From NCBI GenBank assembly GCA_023412915.1, contig JAEZRE010000002.1:62001-126000 (forward strand): 64,000 nucleotides of DNA. The letters run 5' to 3'. Every line of letters starts with the position of its first letter. Position 1 is the stretch's first letter. The position numbers and the translations under genes are program-made. The notes below the pieces were generated by a model. The model did not search any database. It saw nothing but the letters and a program-made list of their open reading frames with translations, and was not told the origin of the DNA. This stretch comes from Bacillota bacterium. GTDB lineage: Bacteria > Bacillota > Clostridia > Acetivibrionales > DTU013. Shown piece after piece: positions 52,798 to 61,106 of this stretch.

Positions 52798-53643
52798 TTA
52801 CAGCTTTAAAAGCATTTCATACTGACCGACAGAAAGCACAAAGCCCAGCTTGTTCAAGAAATTTTCAATCGAACCCGAAGGTGTTTCCACATTAAGAAGC
52901 GCGACTTTACGGGAGTTCGTGCTTTTCACCAGCTCCGTCATGATGCCGTGTGCAATGCCATTGCCCCTATAATCCCTGTTTACCGCGATTTGGGGAATAT
53001 CCCCGGACTCCTTATCGATAATGCCATAACCAGCCAGGTTATTGTTAACGCGCACTACAAAAAAATTAAAAGCCTCCGGCACAGCGCTGACGGATGCGAC
53101 AGAGTTCTGCCAGGAGGGCTCGAAGTCCCAAAACTCCTTCAGTTGCTGCATTTCCAAGCTTTCAACACGTTCGACCATGCCAGTCTCTCCAGGGATGAAT
53201 TTATCCTTCTCCAATTGAAAACATGAAAATTCCCTTTGGATCTCAAAGCCCTGCTTTTTATAAAGCTCAAAAGCGGATTGGTTGGATTTTATTACTTCCA
53301 GCAAATATTGCTCCACTTGGTTTTCTTTAAGCAGCTTTTTGATATGCGAAAGCAAATCACTTATTATTCCCCGCCTCCTGTACTGAGGTATGACGCCTGT
53401 CCCGAGGTCATATACGGTCGGCTTTCCGATCCAGTTCCTGAATCCGTTCAGAACGAATCCAACCAATCTGTCGTTGTCAAAAGCCCCCATGGATATGTCG
53501 GGGCAATAGCCTCTTCTTAGAAGCATCTGTTCGAACTTCCGAAATGGCAGATCCAATTTGACCTGATAATCGGAAAACGCCTCTAAAAAAGCTCCGTGGA
53601 GTGTTTCAGTGCTTGCCTCGCTTAATGTTTTATAAAGAATCAT
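52798..53643 (-). CDS. Double-domain GNAT acetyltransferase
   Basis: A 281-residue protein with two GNAT folds. The first (about 1-140) has the acetyl-CoA loop PQYRRRGIISDLL; the second (about 160-281) has VNRDYRGNGIAHGIM. Tandem forms of this type act on small amines or peptides; which domain is active is unknown. I chose ATG 53643 because AAGGAAA lies 8 nt upstream. Confidence 0.86.
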   Translation of the reverse strand: MILYKTLSEASTETLHGAFLEAFSDYQVKLDLPFRKFEQMLLRRGYCPDISMGAFDNDRLVGFVLNGFRNWIGKPTVYDLGTGVIPQYRRRGIISDLLSHIKKLLKENQVEQYLLEVIKSNQSAFELYKKQGFEIQREFSCFQLEKDKFIPGETGMVERVESLEMQQLKEFWDFEPSWQNSVASVSAVPEAFNFFVVRVNNNLAGYGIIDKESGDIPQIAVNRDYRGNGIAHGIMTELVKSTNSRKVALLNVETPSGSIENFLNKLGFVLSVGQYEMLLKL

Positions 53644-53753
53644 TTCGTTTGTTTCCTTTTTGTGTTTCGGCACGAATAAATCATACTAACCCATTTTGGC
53701 ATTTATCCATTTTAATGTCAATTGTGCCTCGCTTTTCTAACTGCCGGCCGGAA

Positions 53754-55178
53754 TCAACTTTTGCCCGTCCCGTCGCCCTTGGGCAGCTTTACGATAAATT
53801 CCGTCCCTGCATCGATAATACTGTGAACCTCTATCGTTCCTCCGTGCGCTTCAACTATCGTCCTGGTGATCGTGAGCCCTATGCCGGAACCTCCCGTCGT
53901 CCTGTTTCTGGACTTGTCCGCCCTGTAGAACCTTTCGAAAATATATGGCAGATCCTCTTCGGGAATACCCTGTCCATTATCCTTGACAACCAGTTCAGCA
54001 ACGTCCCCGGAGCCCTTTACGGCGACCTGCACCCTGCCGCCCGGTTGTGTGTACTTTAGAGCATTGGACAACAAATTGACCACGACCTGGCTTATCTTGT
54101 CCCTGTCTGCAAAAACTACTTCTTCGCTTCCCTTGAAGTCCACAGTTATATTTTTAGTGAAGAATTCGTTTTCAAAATTCTGCAGCTGCCTTTTAACAAG
54201 TTCCGGCAGGTTGAAATATTCCCTTTCAAGAGTGGCGTTCTCGCTTTCATATCTGGCGAGCTTCTCGAGGTCGCCGACCATTTTACCGATTCGTACGATT
54301 TCCTCCTTGCAGCTTCTCAGCCTTTCTACGTCCGGATCCCATATGCCGTCGATCATAGCTTCCATATGGCTCTGCAAGGTAGCGACAGGCGTTCTGAGTT
54401 CATGCGCCACATCGCTCGTCAGCCTTTTGCGCAGCAATTCCTGCTTGCCCATGGTTTCGGCCAGATTATTGATTGTTTGCGTGAGTTGATTTATTTCCCT
54501 GGTCTTGGATACACCGGCTATTCTCTTTGAAAACAAGCCCTTCGAAATGGACTGCGCGGCGCCGATGACACTTGAAATAGGAGAGCTCAGACGTTTGGCC
54601 ATAAGGCTTCCGAGCATAAGCGCAAAAAGAATTGAAAAAAGGCCAACAATGAGCAGCAATATGTTCAGCGTGCTGAGAAAGGCAAGATCCCGGTCGTTGA
54701 GGTAATAAGGACCGTAGTTCCCGATCATGACAGTCCCTGCCGTATGCAAATCTGGCGTAACTATGGGGTAGGGAGTTTCCGTATAGTTGCTCTTTACGCC
54801 CGGATAACGGCTGCTTACGTTCTTCGCCATCTCCTCGATGATCTTCTGGCACATTCCATTATTATGCTTTGCGGCATCCCATACCACTTTGCCCGAGCTG
54901 TCCAGTACTTTTATGATGGTACTCTGTTCAAGCGCAGCCACCCCGATGTGCTCTATGCCGTTTACATCCCACGCACCGTTCCGGTGCTGCCCCGAAAGCG
55001 TGCTTACTATCTCCCTGTACCGTTGTTCCTGGTTTTCCAGCGCATATTCCCTGAAAGGCTTGTCAAGGAATATTCCGGTCAGTATGTTTACCAATATGAC
55101 GCTTATGACCGCGAGCATCAAATACGACAAAGAAAGCCTGGTTCTCAGGCTTATCGTAAACTTCCGCTTATCCGCCAT
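53754..55178 (-). CDS. Membrane sensor histidine kinase
   Basis: A 474-residue kinase. Two membrane segments (about 15-35 and 170-195) frame an extracellular sensor domain of about 130 residues. A HAMP domain, the phospho-His site SDVAHELRTPVAT and an ATPase domain (NLLSNALKYT, DNGQGIP, GGSGIGLTI) follow. It resembles BaeS/ResE-type envelope-stress kinases. ATG 55178 has AGGTGA 6 nt upstream and lies one nt past the stop of the regulator gene. It is the last gene of the CMD-SDR-ABC-regulator set. Confidence 0.92.
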   Translation of the reverse strand: MADKRKFTISLRTRLSLSYLMLAVISVILVNILTGIFLDKPFREYALENQEQRYREIVSTLSGQHRNGAWDVNGIEHIGVAALEQSTIIKVLDSSGKVVWDAAKHNNGMCQKIIEEMAKNVSSRYPGVKSNYTETPYPIVTPDLHTAGTVMIGNYGPYYLNDRDLAFLSTLNILLLIVGLFSILFALMLGSLMAKRLSSPISSVIGAAQSISKGLFSKRIAGVSKTREINQLTQTINNLAETMGKQELLRKRLTSDVAHELRTPVATLQSHMEAMIDGIWDPDVERLRSCKEEIVRIGKMVGDLEKLARYESENATLEREYFNLPELVKRQLQNFENEFFTKNITVDFKGSEEVVFADRDKISQVVVNLLSNALKYTQPGGRVQVAVKGSGDVAELVVKDNGQGIPEEDLPYIFERFYRADKSRNRTTGGSGIGLTITRTIVEAHGGTIEVHSIIDAGTEFIVKLPKGDGTGKS

Positions 55179-55179
55179 G

Positions 55180-55875
55180 CTATTCACCTGCGAAACGATA
55201 CCCGACTCCGTGCACGGTAAGGAGGTATTTCGGAGCCTTGGGATCGTCCTCTATCTTCTGTCTTAGATTTTTGACATGTGTATCGACCGTTCTGTCAAAA
55301 CCGTCAAAATCCTCTCCAAGGGCCATGTTCACGAGTTCCTCCCTGGTAAAGGTTTTTTTCGGATACTTCGCTAGAGTTAGCAATATCCTGTATTCATTGG
55401 GGGTGAGGTTGACAACGCGCCCACCTTTTTTCACCTCATGCCCGAGGTTGTCGATAATGAGGTCCTCGCGATTGAATGAAAACACGTTCGACAGCGGAAC
55501 GGGATCGCCCGCAGTCCGTCTGAGAACCGCAACAACCCTTGCCACAAGCTGTTTCGGGCTGAAAGGTTTTGTCACGTAATCATCAGCCCCTATATCCAGG
55601 CCCTTCAGGATATCTTCTTCATCCGACTTTGCGGTCAGCATTATTATAGGCGTCCTGGACTGCTTCCTGATCGTCCTGCATATCTCCTCGCCCGTCAGAT
55701 CGGGCAGCATCAGATCCAGAATAACGATGGACGGTCCGGTCCTTTCGAACAATTCCAGCGCGCGCTTTCCGTCATGTGCCGTAAATACTTCGAAGCCGGC
55801 ATGCTCGAGATATGACTTTATGACCTCTGCAATTTTCAGTTCATCATCGACTACCAAAACTTTTTTATTATCCAT
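55180..55875 (-). CDS. OmpR/PhoB-family response regulator
   Basis: A 231-residue regulator: receiver domain with Asp10/Asp11, phosphoacceptor Asp in VILDLMLPD (about 54), Lys in TKPF, and a C-terminal winged helix (RTVDTHVKNLRQKIEDD...VHGVGYRF). It pairs with the kinase that follows. It begins 5 bp after the ABC ATPase gene, so it is co-transcribed with the transporter that it may control. Confidence 0.93.
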   Translation of the reverse strand: MDNKKVLVVDDELKIAEVIKSYLEHAGFEVFTAHDGKRALELFERTGPSIVILDLMLPDLTGEEICRTIRKQSRTPIIMLTAKSDEEDILKGLDIGADDYVTKPFSPKQLVARVVAVLRRTAGDPVPLSNVFSFNREDLIIDNLGHEVKKGGRVVNLTPNEYRILLTLAKYPKKTFTREELVNMALGEDFDGFDRTVDTHVKNLRQKIEDDPKAPKYLLTVHGVGYRFAGE

Positions 55876-55880
55876 AGTTT

Positions 55881-56630
55881 TTATATCACGTAATTTTCAG
55901 GCGTTATCAGCTGCAGAAACTGTTTGGTCCTCAATTTCCGGGGGTTTCTGAAAAATGTTTCCGCAGGCGCCCTTTCTATTATTGTGCCCTGATCCATAAA
56001 AATCACATCAGTTGCCACTTCGCGCGCAAAACTCATTTCATGGGTCACAACGACCATGGTTATTCCCGTATCCGCAATTTTTTTCATAACGCCCAGCACC
56101 TCCTGGACCAATTCGGGGTCGAGCGCACTGGTCGGTTCGTCGAAAAGTATAACCTCGGGCTTCATAGCAAGAGCGCGCGCGATGGCAACGCGCTGCTGCT
56201 GGCCTCCCGAGAGCTGGGACGGAAAGTAGTCGGTCCTGTCGCCGAGGCCTACCTTTTCCAGGTATGTCCTGGCAATTTCGAGAGCTTCCTTCCTGTCGAT
56301 CTTCTTCACGACGACCAGGCCTTCCGCCACATTTCCGAGAGCTGTCCTGTGCGCAAAGAGGTTGAAGCCCTGAAACACCATTGCGGATTTTTTACGGATA
56401 TCAATTATCTGTTTCCTGTGGACTCTTCCATAATCGAGTTGAAGCCCGCCCAGTTTCAAGGTGCCGGTCTGCGGACGTTCCAGCAGGTTGATGCACCTCA
56501 GCAGAGTGGATTTGCCTGAGCCGCTCGGTCCCAGGATCGCTACCACACTACCGGCAGCGACGTTGAGGTCGATTCCCTTCAGGACCTCGTGCCTGCCAAA
56601 GGATTTATGCAAATCTCGTATCTCAATCAT
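55881..56630 (-). CDS. Polar amino acid ABC transporter ATPase
   Basis: A 249-residue ATPase of the GlnQ/TcyN type: Walker A GPSGSGKST, Q-loop VFQGFNLF, signature LSGGQQQR, Walker B ILFDEPTSALDP, and His in VTHEM. I chose ATG 56630, six nt after GGGGTG; it overlaps the permease stop by 8 nt. It powers the import of the substrate bound by the 57371-58261 lipoprotein, most likely cystine. Confidence 0.92.
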   Translation of the reverse strand: MIEIRDLHKSFGRHEVLKGIDLNVAAGSVVAILGPSGSGKSTLLRCINLLERPQTGTLKLGGLQLDYGRVHRKQIIDIRKKSAMVFQGFNLFAHRTALGNVAEGLVVVKKIDRKEALEIARTYLEKVGLGDRTDYFPSQLSGGQQQRVAIARALAMKPEVILFDEPTSALDPELVQEVLGVMKKIADTGITMVVVTHEMSFAREVATDVIFMDQGTIIERAPAETFFRNPRKLRTKQFLQLITPENYVI

Positions 56631-57348
56631 TGACAACACCCCGTTCATGCCGGCGCAGCCGTTTTTCGCCGAAACTCATCAGCTGTTCGAATACTATGCA
56701 GATCAGCCAATATATCGCCGCAGCCACTATATACGCTTCAAAGAATTTGGAAGAACGGGCGGCTGCTATCTTCGCCTGCCCGATTATTTCAGGGACGGAG
56801 GCGGCAAAAGCCAGCGACGTATCCTTCAGTAATGCTATGAAGGAGTTACCGAGGTTCGGTATGGCAACTGCGGCCGCCTGTGGTATGACGATGCGCCTCA
56901 TTACCTGCGGAGCAGTCATTCCTATGGATTCCGCCGCCTCTATCTGGCCTTTCCCCACGGAAAGGATCGCCGAGCGAATCGTTTCCGAGAGATATGCCCC
57001 GACATTCAATGAGAATGATACATACATGAAGGTTATGGCCTGTATGGACGAAATATCGATTTTCCAACCATAAACACCGCATAAGTATCTCAAAACCATC
57101 GGCAGCCCGTAATACGAAAGGAATATCTGCACGAGCAGCGGCGTCCCGCGCATGAACGAAACATAGACATAGGCAATCTGCAGCAGTACGGGCACTTTAT
57201 ATATCTTTACCAGAGCTATCGCAAATCCCAGTATTATACCGAAGAAAAACGCTACGAGGGCCAGTGACAGGGAAACCGGGATTCCTGCAGCAACACGCGG
57301 TATGAGCTGTAACATGTAATTCAGATCCAACAGTCCGTTTCCCTGCAT
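56623..57348 (-). CDS. Polar amino acid ABC transporter permease
   Basis: A 241-residue HEAT-family permease with about five membrane segments and the EAA loop (EAAESIGMTAPQVMRRIVIPQA). GIPVSLSLALVAFFFG and FMRGTPLLVQIFL are typical of the cystine/glutamine group. It overlaps the ATPase gene and lies 22 bp after the binding-protein gene. Confidence 0.92.
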   Translation of the reverse strand: MQGNGLLDLNYMLQLIPRVAAGIPVSLSLALVAFFFGIILGFAIALVKIYKVPVLLQIAYVYVSFMRGTPLLVQIFLSYYGLPMVLRYLCGVYGWKIDISSIQAITFMYVSFSLNVGAYLSETIRSAILSVGKGQIEAAESIGMTAPQVMRRIVIPQAAAVAIPNLGNSFIALLKDTSLAFAASVPEIIGQAKIAAARSSKFFEAYIVAAAIYWLICIVFEQLMSFGEKRLRRHERGVVND

Positions 57349-57370
57349 AAGCTCCTCCTTCGTAACTGTT

Positions 57371-58261
57371 TTACTTGGAGTAATCGACTCCGAACCAGTC
57401 TATGGACAGCTTGCTCAAGGAACCGTCAGCTTTCAGTTTTGACAGCGCAGTGTCGATCTTGTCCATGAGCTTTTGGCCGGCTTCGTCCTTTTTCGCTATG
57501 AAATAGGTCGGATCTGAAGCGATGCGTTCGCCAACGGGTTCGACGCCGAGATTCTGGGCCTTAGCCTTCGAAACAGCCATGATAGGATCATTCAGCGTTG
57601 CGTCGATACGTCCGTTTGCTATATCCTGAAGTATGGTAGTAATGTCTTCTTCATAATAAACGATATTGAGGATATTCCCGTTTGCCTTGTTCCAGTCCTC
57701 AATCACGCGCGTGAAGGAATCCCCGACAGTAGTACCGATTTTTTTGCCCTTCAGATCGTTGAGCGACTTGATATCCGTCCTGCCCTTCTTTACAATCAGC
57801 TGACTCACGCACAAAGCATAGGTATTTTGGGAAAGTAAATACTTGGCCCGGCGATCTGGATTGGAAGTGATCTGGTTTGCAAGGAGTTGGAATTTGTCCG
57901 AATCGAGGCCGGGGAACAGTGAATCCCACGGACCGTATATGAACTCGAATTTAAGGGTGGGGTCGGTTTTTTCAACGAGACGCAGTACTTCGATGTCATA
58001 GCCCGTCAGCTTACCGCTTGCGTCGACGTAGGAAAAAGGTTCGTAAGTACCCATTGTGCCCACCTTTACCACCAGCGGAGCACCAGCGTTGTCTCCGGTC
58101 GTTCCTGCCGCAGTGCTTCCTTCGGCGCCTGTTTTCTGCGCAGTTGCCTCATTTGATGCTGTTGCAGCCGCCTGCGACTGATTCCGGGCAGGTTGCCCGC
58201 AAGCTGTCAGCAGCAGGGCTAAAATTGTAATTACGGTCACAGCTAAACTCAATCTTTTCAT
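57371..58261 (-). CDS. Amino-acid-binding lipoprotein, cystine-type
   Basis: A 296-residue solute-binding protein (SBP_bac_3). The lipobox LTAC places the lipid on Cys21; an Ala/Thr/Gly tether follows. The ligand domain begins VGTMGTYEPFSYVDASGKLTG, close to the pattern of cystine-binding TcyA/TcyJ proteins. The cystine call is from this pattern only. GGGGG precedes the ATG. Confidence 0.88.
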   Translation of the reverse strand: MKRLSLAVTVITILALLLTACGQPARNQSQAAATASNEATAQKTGAEGSTAAGTTGDNAGAPLVVKVGTMGTYEPFSYVDASGKLTGYDIEVLRLVEKTDPTLKFEFIYGPWDSLFPGLDSDKFQLLANQITSNPDRRAKYLLSQNTYALCVSQLIVKKGRTDIKSLNDLKGKKIGTTVGDSFTRVIEDWNKANGNILNIVYYEEDITTILQDIANGRIDATLNDPIMAVSKAKAQNLGVEPVGERIASDPTYFIAKKDEAGQKLMDKIDTALSKLKADGSLSKLSIDWFGVDYSK

Positions 58262-58304
58262 GATATACCCCCAGTTAAATTTTTGTGATATTTCTAATTT
58301 CTGA

Positions 58305-58339
58305 CGGCGCCGGCTTCAAATCTCCCGTTGCCAGCGCCG
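58305..58339 (-). other. GC-rich hairpin between SDR and binding-protein genes
   Basis: A 6-bp CGGCGC / GCGCCG stem with a long loop in the 89-bp gap between the SDR stop and the binding-protein start. No T-run follows on the minus strand. It may be a weak transcript boundary or a processing site. Confidence 0.35.
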
Positions 58340-58350
58340 GATAATAGCCT

Positions 58351-59154
58351 CTATCTTGTAAGTAAGCCTGCATCAAGCACATACTGGCTGCCTGTCACGA
58401 ATCTCGATTTCTTACTTGCCAGGAAAAGCACGGCCTCCGCCACATCCTCAGGCTCGATCCAAGGCACGGGCAGCAGGTTTCCTGCCGAACGCTCCGCAAT
58501 TTCCTCCACAGTAGTTCCTTCAAGGAAAGCAAGCCCGTCGTTCATCGGAGTGTTCACCCCGGTCGGGTGAATACTGATCACCCTGATATTATGAGGCGCC
58601 AGTTCAAGCGCCAGCGATTTCGTCAGTCCGACGAGGCCCCATTTGGACGCGGCATAGTGGGAAAGGCGGTTCATACCGCGCAAGCCCGCGATGGATGAAT
58701 TATTGATTATCACGCCGCTTTTTTGTCTGATCATATGTGGTATTGCGTATTTTGCGGTCAGCCACGAACCCTTCAGATTGATGTCGAGCATGGCGTCCCA
58801 TTCCGTCTCTGTGAGCTCATGCGCGAGACCGTACGCGCAGATACCGGCGTTATTGAACAGGACATCGATCGTACCGAAGACTTCCGTTCCGCCCACTATG
58901 GCTCTTTCAACGTCTTCCGCCTTTCGGACGTCGCCTGTGAAAACGGATGCTTTGGCTCCGAAAGCTTCTACGTCCCGCTTCAGTCTGTCCAGCTCCTCGG
59001 ACGAGCTGTTGTTGTAGGCAGGATAGCTAAGCCTGTTTCCAAGGTCGAAACCGACAATATTGGCTCCTTCCTTTGCAAACGCGAGGGCTGCCGCCCTTCC
59101 CTGCCCTTTTGCCGCGCCTGTTATAAAAACCGTCTTGCCTGAAAACTCTCCCAT
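58351..59154 (-). CDS. SDR-family dehydrogenase, mycofactocin-coupled-like subgroup
   Basis: A 267-residue SDR. TGAAKGQGR (12-20) has the GQGR form, Ser153, Tyr167 and Lys171 form the active site, and HPTGVNTPM follows. These details match the TIGR03971-like group, whose NAD cofactor is often not exchangeable. No mycofactocin genes lie in the window, so only the sequence class is claimed. AGGAGG lies 9 nt upstream of ATG. It starts 6 bp after the CMD gene. Confidence 0.87.
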   Translation of the reverse strand: MGEFSGKTVFITGAAKGQGRAAALAFAKEGANIVGFDLGNRLSYPAYNNSSSEELDRLKRDVEAFGAKASVFTGDVRKAEDVERAIVGGTEVFGTIDVLFNNAGICAYGLAHELTETEWDAMLDINLKGSWLTAKYAIPHMIRQKSGVIINNSSIAGLRGMNRLSHYAASKWGLVGLTKSLALELAPHNIRVISIHPTGVNTPMNDGLAFLEGTTVEEIAERSAGNLLPVPWIEPEDVAEAVLFLASKKSRFVTGSQYVLDAGLLTR

Positions 59155-59160
59155 GGTTAA

Positions 59161-59685
59161 TTACCTCCTGCTGTAATTGACAAGATATTCGTCCAGATCC
59201 ACCTGCAGCGCATTGTTGATAAGATTCGTCGCTATCATTAGGCCTGCGAATGCCGTCAGTAATACCAGCTGCTCATCGTTGTAATATTTTTTAAGCCTTG
59301 CGTAAAGCTCGTCGTCAACGTTTGTCGGATCGGTAACACAACGCCGCCCGAAATCGACCAGAAGCTGTTCCTCCGCGGAGAATACCGGTGAATCGGGATT
59401 TTCTCCCACTTCGGTCAGTAGCCTGCGAAAAAATGTTGAACATATGAGACAATCGTTCTGTGAAGATATGGCATAACAGAAATAATTCAATCCCCTGTCT
59501 CCTATGAAGCTTGCGACCTCATCCCTGAGGGTATACCATTCCATTAGCGCGTGAAATGCCGGAAGCGAATGAAGCAGAGTCCTTTTCATGTTCGTTATCC
59601 GACCGTGTTTGGCGATCTGATCGTTAAACTGCTCGCGGACTCCTTCACTTGCGCTTTCGTATTCCAGCGGTAAAATTCGTGCCAT
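59161..59685 (-). CDS. Carboxymuconolactone-decarboxylase (AhpD-like) family protein
   Basis: A 174-residue all-helical CMD/AhpD-like protein. The active-site pair is in CLICSTFF (near residue 79), as in peroxidase-linked CMD proteins, where the cysteines act in thiol chemistry. It is the first gene of the seven-gene minus-strand set (CMD, SDR, ABC transporter, two-component system). With cystine uptake and a CxxC protein together, a thiol or disulfide stress role is plausible. AAGGGAG precedes the ATG. Confidence 0.85.
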   Translation of the reverse strand: MARILPLEYESASEGVREQFNDQIAKHGRITNMKRTLLHSLPAFHALMEWYTLRDEVASFIGDRGLNYFCYAISSQNDCLICSTFFRRLLTEVGENPDSPVFSAEEQLLVDFGRRCVTDPTNVDDELYARLKKYYNDEQLVLLTAFAGLMIATNLINNALQVDLDEYLVNYSRR

Positions 59686-59730
59686 CTCGTTTCTCCCTTA
59701 ATTCCTATATGTATAGTATGTTTATGGTTT

Positions 59731-59757
59731 AAAAAATACCCAGGCCTAAAACCTGGA
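59731..59757 (-). terminator. Weak hairpin with T-run upstream of the CMD gene
   Basis: On the minus strand a 5-6-bp stem CCAGG / CCTGG (59756-59740) is followed by GTA and T6 (59736-59731). It may end the transcript of the 60080 gene or act as an attenuator of the CMD operon. Confidence 0.4.
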
Positions 59758-59795
59758 ATTATTCTCTTCGTGCATTAACTTACTTTGGAGTGCGC

Positions 59796-59882
59796 TTTTT
59801 TGATTTTTGTGCGTTTTTGTGCATTTTGCGCTTTTTGTGCTTTTAGCGGGTTTTAGTGCTTTTCCCTCGTTTCGTGCGTTTT
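59796..59882 (+). repeat. Tandem 9-10-bp repeats forming phased T-tracts
   Basis: About nine degenerate units of the form GTGC(N)TTTT. T-tracts centre near 59798, 806, 816, 825, 834, 842, 852, 861, 871 and 880, on average about 9 bp apart, close to the helical repeat. DNA of this type is expected to bend. It lies about 110-200 bp upstream of the CMD gene. Confidence 0.75.
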
Positions 59883-60079
59883 AATGCACCTGCTTAATGC
59901 TTATTTCCTAGTACTTTGATATGATTAGTATTATAATACCCCCACCCTACTACCATGTCAATAGAAAGAATCCAATTCGTTAGAAATATTTTAAGAGCAG
60001 GCAGGTATGGCAAAGGGCGGACAGCCATGTCTCTGTCCGCCCACCTCAGTTACGTGCTAATAAAGCAGCCTCGCCCCGG
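59883..60079. other. Intergenic stretch with palindromes
   Basis: No gene is seen. It holds a perfect 12-bp palindrome GTATTATAATAC (59928-59939) and a GC-rich hairpin GGGCGGACAG / CTGTCCGCCC (60015-60024 / 60033-60042). The hairpin is probably the terminator of the 60080-60562 gene. Confidence 0.5.
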
Positions 60080-60562
60080 TTACATTGCCTTCATGATAAA
60101 CAGGTTGGGATTGAGCATACCGAAAATCATAGCCACGTGCGCTACAACAAGGAATATGCCTACGAGTATCGCATGAAGCTTGATTTTTCCGACTTCGCTT
60201 CTTTTCCTGCCGATAACTCCGATCTCAAGAAGGGTCAGTCCAAGGAAAGGAATTATACCGGAAAGGTAAAAGCCCACGGCAAGCACGTCCGCCGGGCCTC
60301 TCCAGCCTCCGGACACAGTCAGCGGAATAACCGCGTTGATAAGAAGATAGATGAAAATGCCGAGAAAATAAATTCCTGCAAAAATACCTGTCGCCTTGTT
60401 TATCGCTCTTGCCTTGCCTGTCATATTGCGCGTAAACAAAACGATCAGTTCGGTGATCGCCAGCGTTTCGGCACATATGACCGGAACCGCCATAAAAATA
60501 AGCAGGTGCCAGGGCTGCGCTGTCGCCAGCAGTTCCATGTAATGTGTCATGGCATCGTTCAT
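60080..60562 (-). CDS. Small multi-pass membrane protein, DUF6803-like
   Basis: A 160-residue protein with four to five membrane segments. It starts with MTHYMELL and has PVICAETLAITELIVLFTRN and AVIPLTVSGGWRGPADV. I recall alike clostridial proteins under DUF6803, often called permeases. It contains several His residues near membrane ends. GGGAGG lies about 9 nt upstream of the ATG. It is beside the copper genes but has its own promoter region with a palindromic site. Confidence 0.7.
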   Translation of the reverse strand: MNDAMTHYMELLATAQPWHLLIFMAVPVICAETLAITELIVLFTRNMTGKARAINKATGIFAGIYFLGIFIYLLINAVIPLTVSGGWRGPADVLAVGFYLSGIIPFLGLTLLEIGVIGRKRSEVGKIKLHAILVGIFLVVAHVAMIFGMLNPNLFIMKAM

Positions 60563-60602
60563 GTGAATTGACCTCCCGGTTGATAAATTAAAATCTATTT
60601 GA

Positions 60603-60620
60603 ATGTAACTGATATTACAT
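60603..60620. promoter_or_regulatory. CRP/FNR-like palindromic site
   Basis: ATGTAA-N6-TTACAT at 60603-60620, 41 bp upstream of the 60562 start codon. Spacing and arms (TGTAA-N6-TTACA) fit a CRP/FNR-family site. No such regulator gene is in the window. Confidence 0.45.
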
Positions 60621-60691
60621 ATGATTTGTGAAGAAATGATGAAGATTTACTAAAAATATATGATTACTAATAAAAATTGTCCAAGCGCAGC

Positions 60692-60712
60692 AAAAAAGCC
60701 CCGTTGGGGCTT
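60692..60712 (-). terminator. Intrinsic terminator of the copA-copZ operon
   Basis: On the minus strand, AAGCCCC / GGGGCTT (7 bp) with an AAC loop, then T6 (60697-60692). Outer CAGCAG / CTGC arms extend it. Confidence 0.85.
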
Positions 60713-60721
60713 CTCTGCTGT

Positions 60722-60850
60722 AATTTATATCATGGCTGTTTGTATCTCCGGCTACATATCTCAGGCTGTTTGTATTTCTGGTTATTCATTTGCTGGTTAT
60801 TTACTTCACCGGTAATTCATTTCGCCGGCTATTCAATTCGCCGGCTATTT
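60722..60850 (-). repeat. About eight degenerate 15-16-bp repeats after copZ
   Basis: From the copZ stop on, the minus strand runs AATAGCCGGCGAATTG, AATAGCCGGCGAAATG, AATTACCGGTGAAGTA, AATAACCAGCAAATG, AATAACCAGAAATACA and three weaker copies. The first unit begins in the last codon and stop. Almost every unit keeps a stop codon. Confidence 0.85.
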
Positions 60851-61057
60851 TACATCATAGCCCTGGTCTTCTATAGCATCCTTTATCGCTTTCAGGTCGA
60901 CCTTCTGCGGATCGTAGCCGACAGTCACCTTGCCGCCCTTGAGATCCACCGAAACACTGTCGACTCCGCTCAACGCGCCTACGGATTTTTTAACCGCATT
61001 TTCGCAATGACTGCAGGACATGCCTTCTACATTAAGTGTTGTTGTTTCCTTTGACAT
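60845..61057 (-). CDS. copZ: Copper chaperone, HMA-domain protein
   Basis: A 70-residue single HMA domain with the Cu(I) site GMSCSHC (12-18). It hands Cu+ to the CopA ATPase, encoded 49 bp upstream on the same strand. GGAGG lies 7 nt before the ATG. The gene end grades into a tandem repeat array. Confidence 0.9.
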   Translation of the reverse strand: MSKETTTLNVEGMSCSHCENAVKKSVGALSGVDSVSVDLKGGKVTVGYDPQKVDLKAIKDAIEDQGYDVK

Positions 61058-61106
61058 ATAAATTCCTCCATTTAGTTTATTTGATGAACCGGGGAACAGT
61101 CCCCTT

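Noticed and set aside
58351..59154. Mycofactocin system
   Set aside because: The SDR resembles mycofactocin-coupled enzymes, but no mftA-F genes are in the window.
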